The notes under the pieces were generated by a model. The model did not search any database, was not told the DNA's origin, and worked only from the letters and a program-made list of their open reading frames with translations. Shown here one piece after another: positions 1-8,700 of a stretch of DNA of 10,032 nucleotides (positions are counted from its first letter, which is position 1; each line of letters starts with the position of its first letter). Both the position numbers and the translations under genes were made by a program. Source of the stretch: JANNWF01 sp038205755 (GTDB lineage Bacteria; Pseudomonadota; Gammaproteobacteria; Xanthomonadales; Xanthomonadaceae); assembly GCA_038205755.1 (NCBI GenBank), contig JBBRBN010000108.1:1-10032 (forward strand), given 5' to 3'.

Positions 1-2
1 AG

Positions 3-133
3 ATCAGGCCGCACAAGATCGGCTACTAGCTGGAAAAGCGCGACCCGGAATTTGATCGAAAGATGCAGGAAGTTCTGATGGTCTACCGCGATGTGTCGAT
101 CTATCGCGCCGCCGCCGTTCACGATGGCCGCCT
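3..133 (+). pseudogene. IS630-type transposase remnant (internal fragment, decayed)
   Basis: The plus-strand frame starting at base 3 reads RPHKIGY, a TAG stop at 27-29, then LEKRDPEFDRKMQEVLMVYRD. From memory this matches the segment of IS630-family (DDE) transposases that lies between the N-terminal helix-turn-helix and the first catalytic aspartate, usually of the form HK-RYYLE-RDP-F-KM-VL-VY. The 5' part lies outside the window. The premature stop and the absence of the downstream catalytic region (no VSVDEKPG-like segment up to 384) show it is dead. Similarity ends about where the palindromic element at 134 begins, and the frame then runs into a TGA at 150-152 inside that element. The family call rests on this short motif only, so it is moderately confident. 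Confidence 0.6.
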
Positions 134-298
134 TAGCCCGCATGTTTCATGAATCTCGCGCGATGATCGCGCAGGATGCTGTTCGCACAGGAGACTATCG
201 AAGGAGCGGCGTAGCGGGCCATACGACCGACTGAGGTAGTCTCCTGTGCGGACCAGAGACAAGCGAGGGCGCGCGAGATTCATGAAACCTGCGGGCTA
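134..298. mobile_element. 165-bp nested palindromic element, MITE-like
   Basis: The outer arms, 134-161 and 271-298, are inverted repeats matching at 27 of 28 positions; the left arm starts TAGCCCGCATGTTTCATGAA and the only mismatch is T versus G at arm position 10. Inner arms 184-197 and 237-250 match perfectly over 14 bases (CGCACAGGAGACTA and its complement). The two arms on each side are separated by 22 and 20 bases, and the central loop is 39 bases. The element has no room for a protein, begins where the transposase remnant ends, and has well-defined ends, so a non-autonomous element or the fused ends of an insertion sequence is likely. The GCGGGCTA/TTCATGAA-type terminus resembles ends I associate with IS1380-like elements, but that is recollection only. 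I see no clear target-site duplication. As RNA it could fold into a long hairpin, so a role as a terminator for tetR-direction transcription is possible. Confidence 0.6.
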
Positions 299-340
299 GT
301 CGCGGTGCGCAGCGAGCGGGTCGCGGTGCGGAGCGGGCTG
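299..340. repeat. imperfect 21-bp tandem duplication
   Basis: Two adjacent 21-base units, 299-319 and 320-340, both begin GTCGCGGTGCG and match at about 18 of 21 positions. They lie between the palindromic element and the 3' end of the tetR-type gene. I see no function for them. The remaining bases 341-384 contain nothing recognisable, and no convincing terminator for the minus-strand gene (only a 5-bp CTGAG/CTCAG pairing). Confidence 0.5.
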
Positions 341-384
341 GCACTCCTGCGGCCACGGACGGACGCTGAGGGAATCCGTACCGC

Positions 385-987
385 TCAGGGCGGCAGAAAT
401 CCGCGCTCCAGCCGGTCGAGGGCTTCGTCGCCCAACTTGGCCAGATCGGCGCTGGCCTCGACGGCGAACCAGTGCCGCATGGTGGCGCGGATCACGCCGA
501 TGGCGGCGCCGGCCAGCACCCGCGAGTGCAGGTCGGGATCGTCCACGCCAACCGCCCGCGCCCGGAACAGCTGGGCCAAGGCCCGCTCCCAGTCGCGGTC
601 AATCTCGTTCTCGCGTGCCAGCAGCGCCGGAGCGGTCTGGATCAGCCGCTGCTGAGCCAGCAGCGACGCGCGATGCTGCTGATACTCCTTGGCGAACAGA
701 TGGGCAATGCGGCGCAGGCTGCCGACCGGACTTTCACTGGCCGGCGCGACGCTCAGCAGTTCGACGAACCGAGCCAGCCGCTGTTCGCGGTGCGGGAAGG
801 CCAGCGACTCTTTGTCGGCGAAGTAGCGGAAGAACGTGCGCCGCCCGACGCCGACGTCAGTGCAGACCTCCTCGATAGTGGTGGCCTCGTACCCTGCCGC
901 GTGAAAGCGCCGGTTGGCGGCGGTCAGAAGGGCGCGACGGGTGGCGCTCTTCTTGCGCTCACGCAGCGAGGGCGATGGCTTTTTCAT
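385..987 (-). CDS. TetR/AcrR-family transcriptional repressor
   Basis: This is a 200-residue protein of normal TetR length. The N-terminal DNA-binding domain spans roughly residues 12-60 and includes AANRRFHAAGYEATTIEEV followed by the helix-turn-helix GVGRRTFFRYFADKESL (about 46-62), a textbook TetR signature with the FFRYF-K-L core. The remainder is helical, rich in Ala, Leu and Arg, and forms the ligand-binding and dimerisation domain; its ligand cannot be read from sequence. The start is the ATG at 985-987 (complement), the first Met before the conserved helix; no clear Shine-Dalgarno precedes it. It is transcribed divergently from the pfaD-pfaA-like pair, with only 43 bp between the starts. 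This arrangement is typical of local TetR repressors controlling the divergent operon and themselves. The family is certain; the target and inducer are inferred. Confidence 0.93.
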   Translation of the reverse strand: MKKPSPSLRERKKSATRRALLTAANRRFHAAGYEATTIEEVCTDVGVGRRTFFRYFADKESLAFPHREQRLARFVELLSVAPASESPVGSLRRIAHLFAKEYQQHRASLLAQQRLIQTAPALLARENEIDRDWERALAQLFRARAVGVDDPDLHSRVLAGAAIGVIRATMRHWFAVEASADLAKLGDEALDRLERGFLPP

Positions 988-1030
988 GCGGGCAAGGATA
1001 TAACTGCGCTCCGAAAAAAAGTGACACTCA
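988..1030. promoter_or_regulatory. divergent promoter region between tetR-type gene and pfaD
   Basis: This short intergenic stretch is AT-rich compared with its surroundings, including TATAAC at 999-1004 and a run of seven A at 1014-1020. TATAAC could serve as a -10 box for the plus-strand operon, giving a start near 1010; no good -35 box is seen 17 bp upstream. On the minus strand, GTGTCA and TTATAT separated by 18 bp form a passable -35/-10 pair. That would start the repressor transcript almost at its ATG, so it could be nearly leaderless. The assignments are by eye and tentative. Confidence 0.4.
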
Positions 1031-1037
1031 GTGCCAC
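1021..1037. promoter_or_regulatory. candidate TetR operator (interrupted palindrome)
   Basis: GTGACAC-TCA-GTGCCAC has two 7-base arms around a 3-base centre and is self-complementary at 6 of 7 positions. Its size and spacing suit a TetR-family dimer. It lies between the divergent genes, covers the possible -35 region of the repressor promoter and sits just downstream of the possible plus-strand transcription start. Binding could therefore block both directions. It overlaps the GTG codon at 1031 taken as the start of the pfaD homologue, which is either a tight regulatory overlap or a sign that translation begins later. Confidence 0.5.
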
Positions 1038-2671
1038 ATTTCGCCTCCCAGCCGCTCCGCGAGCCGACGTCAGACCCTGTGCAGTGGCAGCCGGGCGCGC
1101 TCGATCCTGCGTTTTCGGAGGCCGGAATCAGCGCCGCGATCTTCGATGTGCGCGCCGCGCATCAGATCGTCCGGGATGATCGCGACGGGCGTCTGGGACT
1201 GGGTCGCGGCGGCACGCTGACCGCACGGCCGTCGGGCGCGAATTGGCCGCTGCTCGCCAGCCTGCCACCGCTGTATCCGGAGTGGCTTGGTGATCGCGGC
1301 TTCAGCGCGACCCACGGTCTGCGCTTCCCGTATGTCGGCGGCGCAATGGCCAACGGCATTGCCACCACGCGGATGGTGGCGGCGCTGGCGCGGGCCGGCG
1401 CGCTGGGCTTCTTTGGCGCCGCAGGACTCTCGCTGGGCCGAGTTGAAGCCGCCGTCGAGCAGCTGCAGCGCGACCTCGATCCGTCGTCCCTGCCGTGGGG
1501 CGTCAACCTGATCCACAGCCCGGCCGAGCCGGCGATGGAGGACGCGGTCGCCGACCTGCTGATCCGACGCGGGGTGCGCTGTGTCGAGGCCTCGGCGTTC
1601 ATGGCGCTGACTCCGGCCGTGGTGCGCTACGCCGCCACTGGATTGCACCGCGATTCAACTGGCACCATCGTGCGCCGGCATCGCGTGCTGGCCAAGGTCT
1701 CGCGTGAAGAGGTCGCACGCCACTTCATGCAGCCCATGCCCGCCGACCTGCTCGACGGGCTGCGCGAGCGCGGCCAGCTGAGCGCACCGGAGGCCGACCT
1801 GGCCGCCGGTCTGCCGCTCAGCGAGGACATCACGGTCGAAGCCGATTCGGGAGGTCATACCGACAACCGTCCGCTAACCGCCCTGCTGCCCACCATCGCC
1901 CATCTGGCGGGTCAGATCAGTCGGGAGCACGGCTATCGGCAGCCCATCCGGATCGGTGCGGCCGGCGGTCTGGGCACACCCGCTGCGGTGGCCGCCGCGT
2001 TTGCGCTGGGCGCGGCCTACGTGCAGACCGGCACGGTCAACCAGGCCTGCGTCGAAAGCGGCCTGGGTGCGCAGGGCCGCGCAATGCTGGCGCAGGCCGG
2101 CATGGCCGATGTGCTCATGGCGCCGGCGGCCGACATGTTCGAGCTGGGCGTGAACCTGCAGGTGCTGCAGCGCGGGTCGATGTTTGCGGTCCGGGCCCGA
2201 AAGCTCTACGAGCTCTACCGGACCTATCCTTCGCTTGAAGCGCTTCCGGCCAGCGAGCGCGAGCGCATCGAGCGCGACATCCTGCGCAGCAGTCTTGACG
2301 CCGCTTGGCAGTCGACCCGGGCCTTCTGGCTGGGCCGCGACCCGGAGCAGGTGCAGCGCGCCGAGCGCGATCCCAAGCACCTGATGGCGCTGGTCTTTCG
2401 CAGCTACCTGGGGCTTTCGAGCCGCTGGGCAATCGATGGTGTCGAAGCGCGTGCGGCGGATTTCCAGATCTGGTGCGGCCCGGCGATGGGCGCATTCAAC
2501 CGCTGGGTGCGCGGCAGCTTTCTCGAGGCGCCGGAAAACCGCAGCGTGACCCAGGTCGCGCTGAACCTGCTGGAGGGCGCGGCGGTAGTCACTCGCGCCC
2601 AGCAGCTGCGCAGTTTCGGCCTGCCGGTACCGGCGTCCGCCTTCGATTTTCGGCCGCGGCCGCTGGACTGA
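1031..2671 (+). CDS. pfaD: PfaD-family FMN-dependent enoyl reductase (trans-acting)
   Basis: This is a 546-residue member of the PfaD family, the stand-alone TIM-barrel flavin reductase related to nitronate monooxygenases. In polyunsaturated fatty acid synthases and some polyketide systems it reduces enoyl-ACP in trans. Diagnostic stretches in order are PYVGGAMANGIATTRMV, FFGAAGLSLGRVEAA, NLIHSPAEPAMED, VEASAFMALTPAVVRY, DITVEADSGGHTDNRPL (residues 266-282, flavin/active-site loop with His276), the phosphate-binding GAAGGLGTP (309-317), NQACVESG, MAPAADMFELG and, near the C-terminus, YLGLSSRW and QIWCGPAMGAFNRWVRGS. Length is normal for the family. An in-frame TGA at 1022-1024 limits the start to the GTG at 1031 or the GTG at 1079 (VQWQPG); neither has a good ribosome binding site, and 1079 would free the operator from the coding region. 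It is the first gene of a two-gene operon, 60 bp before the synthase, whose chain of activities lacks only this step. Confidence 0.93.
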   Translation: MPHFASQPLREPTSDPVQWQPGALDPAFSEAGISAAIFDVRAAHQIVRDDRDGRLGLGRGGTLTARPSGANWPLLASLPPLYPEWLGDRGFSATHGLRFPYVGGAMANGIATTRMVAALARAGALGFFGAAGLSLGRVEAAVEQLQRDLDPSSLPWGVNLIHSPAEPAMEDAVADLLIRRGVRCVEASAFMALTPAVVRYAATGLHRDSTGTIVRRHRVLAKVSREEVARHFMQPMPADLLDGLRERGQLSAPEADLAAGLPLSEDITVEADSGGHTDNRPLTALLPTIAHLAGQISREHGYRQPIRIGAAGGLGTPAAVAAAFALGAAYVQTGTVNQACVESGLGAQGRAMLAQAGMADVLMAPAADMFELGVNLQVLQRGSMFAVRARKLYELYRTYPSLEALPASERERIERDILRSSLDAAWQSTRAFWLGRDPEQVQRAERDPKHLMALVFRSYLGLSSRWAIDGVEARAADFQIWCGPAMGAFNRWVRGSFLEAPENRSVTQVALNLLEGAAVVTRAQQLRSFGLPVPASAFDFRPRPLD

Positions 2672-2731
2672 TCGCATGCACAGGATCGTCCGCCAGCCCA
2701 CGCACGCCGCCAATACGCACCCGAGTTCATC

Positions 2732-5700
2732 ATGACCGCAGCGAATGCCGCCAGCCAACAGCCGATCGCCATCGTCGGCGTGAGCGCCCTGTTTCCCGGC
2801 TCAACCGACGCCACCGGGTTCTGGCGCGACATCCTGGAGGGGCGCGACCGGATCACCGATGTGCCGCCCGGCCACTGGCTGGTCGAAGACTATTTTGATG
2901 CCGACCCCGCGGCGCCGGACAAGACCTACGCGCGGCGCGGCGGCTTTCTCGACCCAGTCGGCTTTGACGCGCTCGGCTTTGGCGTGCCGCCGTCCACCCT
3001 GCCGGCCACCGATACCGCCCAGCTGCTGGCGCTGATCCTCGCCCAGAGCGTGCTGCAGGACGCCGCGCGCGAGCAGTTCGAGGGCATGGATCGCTCACGG
3101 ATCTCGGTGATTCTGGGCGTGACCAGCGCGCAGGAGCTGCTGTTCTCGATGGTGTCGCGGCTGCAGAAGCCGGTTTGGGTCAAGGCGCTGCGCGAGTCCG
3201 GCTTGCCCGAGGACGAAGTGCAGGCGGCCTGCACGCGCATCGCCGACCACTATGTGCCGTGGCAGGAATCGAGTTTTCCCGGCCTGCTCGGCAACGTGGT
3301 CGCCGGGCGGATTGCCAACCGGCTCAATCTGGGCGGCACCAACTGCGTGACCGATGCCGCCTGCGCGTCGGCGTTGAGCGCGCTGTCGATGGCGATCAAC
3401 GAGCTGCAGCTCGGCCACAGCGACATGGTGATCGCCGGCGGCGTCGACACGCTCAACGACATCTTCATGTACATGTGCTTTTCGAAGACGCCGGCACTGT
3501 CGCCCAGCGGCGACTGCCGTCCGTTTAGTGACCAGGCCGATGGCACCATGCTGGGCGAGGGGCTGGGCATGTTTGCGCTGAAGCGGCTTGGCGACGCTGA
3601 ACGCGACGGCGATCGCATCTATGCGGTGATCCGCGGCCTCGGCAGCTCCTCGGACGGCCGCAGCAAGAGCGTCTACGCGCCGGTGCCGGAAGGCCAGGCC
3701 CAGGCGCTGCGGCGCGCCTACGAGATCGCCGGTTACGGTCCGGACAGCGTCGAGCTGATGGAAGCGCACGGCACCGGCACCAAGGCCGGCGATGCGGCCG
3801 AGTTCGAGGGTCTGCGGCAGGTGTTTGGCGCGGCCGCCAGCGGCCGCCGGCAGTGGTGCGCGCTGGGCTCGGTGAAGAGTCAGATCGGCCATACCAAGGC
3901 CGCCGCCGGCGCCGCGGGACTGTTCAAGGCGGTGATGGCGCTGCACCACAAGGTGCTGCCGCCGGGCATCAAGATCGCTGCGCCCAACCCGAAGCTCGAC
4001 ATCGAAAACAGCCCGTTCTACCTCAGCACCCGCGCCCGCCCGTGGATACGCAGCAGCGATCACCCGCGCCGAGCGTCGGTCAGCGCGTTTGGCTTTGGCG
4101 GCTCCAACTTCCACGTGACGCTGGAGGAGTATCAAGGCGCCGCGCCAAAGGCCGAGCGGCTGCCGGTGCATGCCCATGAACTGCTGCTGTTGAGCGCCGA
4201 CAGTGCGCTGGCGTTGGCCGCGGCGGCGCGCGCGCTGGCCACCCGCGGCGAGCCGCTGGGTCGGCTGGCGCGCGAAAGCCAGCGGCAGTTCCGCAGTTCG
4301 GCGGCGAGTCGGCTGGCGCTGGTTGCCGGCAACGTGAGCCAGCTGCGAGAACGACTGCTGGCGGCGGCTAAGCGGATCGAGGCCGCGCCGGACGCGCCGT
4401 TCAGCCTGCCCGACCGCAGCAGCTACGGCTGCGGCCAAGTCGCGGGCAAGCTGGCGCTGCTGTTCCCTGGCCAGGGCAGCCAATACCCGGGCATGGGCGC
4501 CGACCTCGCCATGCATTTCCCGCTGGCGCGCGCGCTGTGGGACCGCGCCGCCGACCTGCCGTTCGAAACCGGCCAGCGTCTCGATCAGCGCGCCTTTCCA
4601 CCGCCCGGATTCGGCACCGAGTCCGAGCAGCAGGACAGCGCTGCGCTGACCGCCACCGAGTGGGCGCAGCCGGCCATCGGCGCGACCGCGCTGTCGATGT
4701 TTGGTCTGCTGCGCGACTGCGGCATCCGCGCCGATCTGCTCGGCGGGCACAGCTTTGGCGAAGTCGTCGCCCTGCATGCGGCCGGCGTGCTTTCGGACGT
4801 CGACACGCTGGTCGTGGCACGCCGTCGCGGCGAGCTGATGGCCAAGGCTGCCAGCACGCCCGGCGCGATGACGGCACTGGCGCTGCCGGTTGAGCAGGTA
4901 CGCGATCTGATTGAACGCAGCGGCGCGGCGGTGGTGATCGCCAACCACAATGCGCCACAGCAAGTCGTGGTGTCGGGTTCGGTGACGGCCATCGAGCTGT
5001 TCGAAGAGCAGCTCGCCGCCGCGCAGCACGGCTTCCGACGGCTGCCGGTGGCCAGCGCCTTCCACTCGCCGCTGGTGGCCGGCTGCTGCGCGCCGTTCGC
5101 GGAATTCCTGGCCGGGATTGACTTTGCGGCAGCGCAGCGACCGGTATTTTCCAACGCGAGCGGCGCGCCGCTCGGCACCGATAGCGCCACGCTGCGCCAC
5201 ATGCTGGCCGCGCAGATCGCCCAGCCGGTGCGCTTTGTCGAGATGATCGAGGCGATGTACGCCGACGGCGCCCGCACCTTTCTCGAGGTCGGACCCGGCA
5301 GCGTGCTGACTGGACTGGTCGGGGCCATTCTGGGCGCTCGCCCGCACAGCGCCATCAGCGTCGACCGCAAGCAGAAGAACGGCGTCGAGTCGCTGCTGCT
5401 GGCGCTGGCGCGGCTGGCGGCGAGCGGTGTACCGCTGGATGCCAGCCGCCTCTTTAAGGACGTCCGCGAGCCGCCGGCAGCGCCGGCGCATGGGCGTCCC
5501 CTCACCCCGATCAGCGGCAGCAACGTCGGCAAGCCCTACCCGCCCGCGGGCGGATTTGCCGCGCTGCCGGCGCCGAATCCGCCGCGCGCAGTCGCCCCTC
5601 CTCCTGCCTTGTCCGAGCCACTCGTGAGCCATCCGACCGCCATCGCGCCAACGTCCGCCGAATCGACGGCAGCGCCGCTCCCGCCGGTTGTCGCAGCGCC

Positions 5701-8700
5701 AATACAGCTCATGGCCAACGTCGATAGCGCCGCCTGGTTGGGTGCGTTTCAAAGCAGTCAGCAGCAGCTGGCCGATGCCCACGCCAGCTTCCAGCGGTCG
5801 ATGTTCGAAACCCACGCCACATTTTTGCAGCTTGGCGAATCGGCGCTGGCCGGACTCGCCGCCTTCGCAGGCGATCAAGCGCGGGTCGCAGGCGCCCCGA
5901 CCGACCGGCCGCCTGCGCCGCTGCAGATGCCGATGCCAACTTCGGCCCCGACCCAGGCGGCGCCACCGCAGGCGATGCCAGCCGCACCGGTCTGGGTGAC
6001 ACCCGCCTCAGCGCCTGCGCCGACATCCCGCGCGCCGGTGGATGCGCAGCCGGCGGCCGTCCAGCGCGCTGCTCGCCAGGTCACGCCAGGCTTCGACCTG
6101 ACCGCGCTGATGCTGCAGATCGTCGCCGAGAAAACCGGCTATCCGGTCGACATGCTCACACTCGATATGGATCTGGAGGGTGACCTGGGCATCGACTCGA
6201 TCAAGCGGGTCGAGATTCTTGCGGCGGTCGACCAGCGCGCGCCTGGTCTGCCTGCACTTGATCGCAGCGTCATGAGCGCGCTGCATACGCTGGCGGAAAT
6301 TGTCGACTACCTGCAGGGGGAGCAGGGTCCGGCGCAGCCAGCGACCAGACCGACGACGCCCGCGGTCAAACCGACGACGCCCGCGGTCAGCGCGCCTGCC
6401 GCGGCAGCTGACGCTGGCGTCGACCTGACCGCCCTGATGCTGCAGGTGGTTGCCGAGAAGACCGGCTATCCGGTCGACATGCTGAATCTCGATATGGATC
6501 TGGAGGGCGACCTGGGCATCGACTCGATCAAGCGGGTCGAGATTCTCGCGGCGGTCGAAGCGCGCGCCAGCGGCCTGCCGAAACGCGAGCGCAGCGAAAT
6601 GAGCGCGCTGCATACGCTGGCAGAAATCGTCGCCTACCTGGGGGGTGCCGGATCCGACCCGCCGGACATCGCGCCGACCGCGACAGCCCGTCCGGAAAGC
6701 ACGGCGACGCCTGTACCGACTCCAGCCGCCCCGGCACTGGGTCGCTACCGGCTGCAGCAGGTCGCAGCGCCGGCCGTCGGCATGGCGCAGCCCGGCCTGC
6801 GCGACGGCGAGCCGCTGTGGATCGTTGGTGAAACGGCGATTGGCGGCGCACTGGCAGACGAACTGCGACGCCGCGGCGTCGACGCCCGCTGCGTCGACGC
6901 CCTGCCGGATGCGGCACGGCTGTGCGTGTACCTGGGCGGCCTGCGCGAAGTTGAGGATACTGATCAGGCGATTGCGATCAATCGAGAAGCCTTCGCTCTC
7001 GCCCGCCAGCTGGCGCAGCGGCTGGAATCAGAATCCGGCCTGCTGGTAACCGTGCAGGACACCGGCGGCAGCGTTGGGCTGGGTCCGTTCGATTCATGCC
7101 GCGCCTGGCTGGCCGGTCTGCCGGCACTGGTCAAGACCGCGGCACTGGAGTGGCCACGGGCAGCGCTCAAGGCGATCGACTTGGATCGAGGCGGTCGCAG
7201 CGCAGGCGGCATTGCCACCGCCATCGCCGATGAACTGCTGGCCGGCGGCGGCGAGATCGAAGTGATGCTGGGCGCCGACGGCGAGCGCGCGACGCTGTGC
7301 AGCGTGGCCGCGCCGGTAAGCACCGGTGTCCCGGTGATTGTGGACGGCGATGTGGTGCTGGTGTCGGGCGGCGCGCGCGGCGTGACTGCCGCCTGCATCG
7401 CGCGCTGGGCTGCCGTCTGTCGCGCCCGCTTTGTGCTTCTGGGGCGCACCGTGTTGACGGATGAACCGGCCTGCTGCAGCGGCATCACCGACGACGCTGA
7501 CCTCAAGCGCGTGCTGCTCGAGCAGGCCCGGGCCGAGCAGCGCTCACTGTCGCCGTCGGGACTGCTGGCGGCGGTGCGTGAGGTGCAGGCCGGCCGTGAG
7601 GTGCGGGCCACGCTGGCGGCCATCGGCGCGGCCGGAGCCAGCGCCCGCTATGCCGCGCTGGATGTCGCCAACCCCGATGCGCTGAGCGCCCTGCTGGCCG
7701 AGGTGCGCGCGGCCTGGGGTCCAATCCGCGGCGTGGTGCATGCCGCCGGCGTGTTGGCCGACAAGCGCATCGGCGAGAAAACCGATGCGATGTTCGACCG
7801 CGTGTTCGACACCAAAGTGGGCGGGCTGCGCGCCCTGCTCGATGCCACCCGCGACGATCCGCTCACGCTGCTGGCGGTGTTTTCGTCGGTGTCGGCGCGC
7901 TGCGGCAACACCGGCCAAGCCGACTACGCGATGGCCAACGAGGTGCTGGCCAAGGTGACGGCAGCGGAGGCGCGCCGCCGCCCCGGTCTGTTCGCGCGCT
8001 CGTTTGGCTGGGGTCCGTGGGAGGCCGGCATGGTTACGCCGCAGCTGCGCGACCGCTTCGCTGCGCTGGGCGTACCGATGATCGGGCTGGCCGTCGGGGC
8101 GCAGATGTTTGTCGACGAACTGAGCAACGCCGCGGACCCCAGCGTCGAGCTGGTGCTGGGCGGCGAGCCACGCGCCGAAGCGCTGCTGTTCGAAGGTTCC
8201 GCGGCGCGCGTGCAGTCGCTGCAGATCGACGTGGCGCGCAGCAGCCACGCCTACCTGGAAGGCCACGCGATCCACGGCCAGCCGGTGCTGCCGCTGGTGC
8301 TGGCGGCGGAGTGGCTGAGTCGCGCCGCGCGGAGCTTCCGGCCCGGACTGCCGCTGGCCGCGGTGCATGACCTGAAGGTGCTCAAGGGCATCCGGCTGGG
8401 CGGTTTCGAGAACGGCGGCGACCGCTTCACCATCGAAGCCAGCACGCTGCCCAGCGCGTGCGGCGCGCAGCTGCAGATGCGGATTCTGGATCGCCTCGGG
8501 CAACCGAACTACAGCGCCCGGATCGCGCTGCTATCCGAGCAGGCGTCGCCGCAGCACGACAACGCCGCGCTGACCCTGGAACCCTGGGGTGACGCGCCGA
8601 TCTACCAGGACCTGCTGTTCCATCGCGGCGCGTTTGAGCTGATCGACCAGCTCGACGGCATCAGCGATCACGGTATTGAGGGCAGGCTGCGCGGCGTCAC

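Noticed and set aside
305..1220. Several plus-strand open frames opposite the TetR gene and across the intergenic region
   Set aside because: They are Arg/Ala/Pro-rich shadows overlapping the well-supported TetR and PfaD genes, with no family features.
3095..5878. Very long open frame (over 900 codons) on the minus strand opposite the synthase
   Set aside because: It lies antisense to clearly conserved KS and AT domains. Its translation is Arg/Gln/Ala-rich with no recognisable motif, which is expected from high GC at third codon positions.
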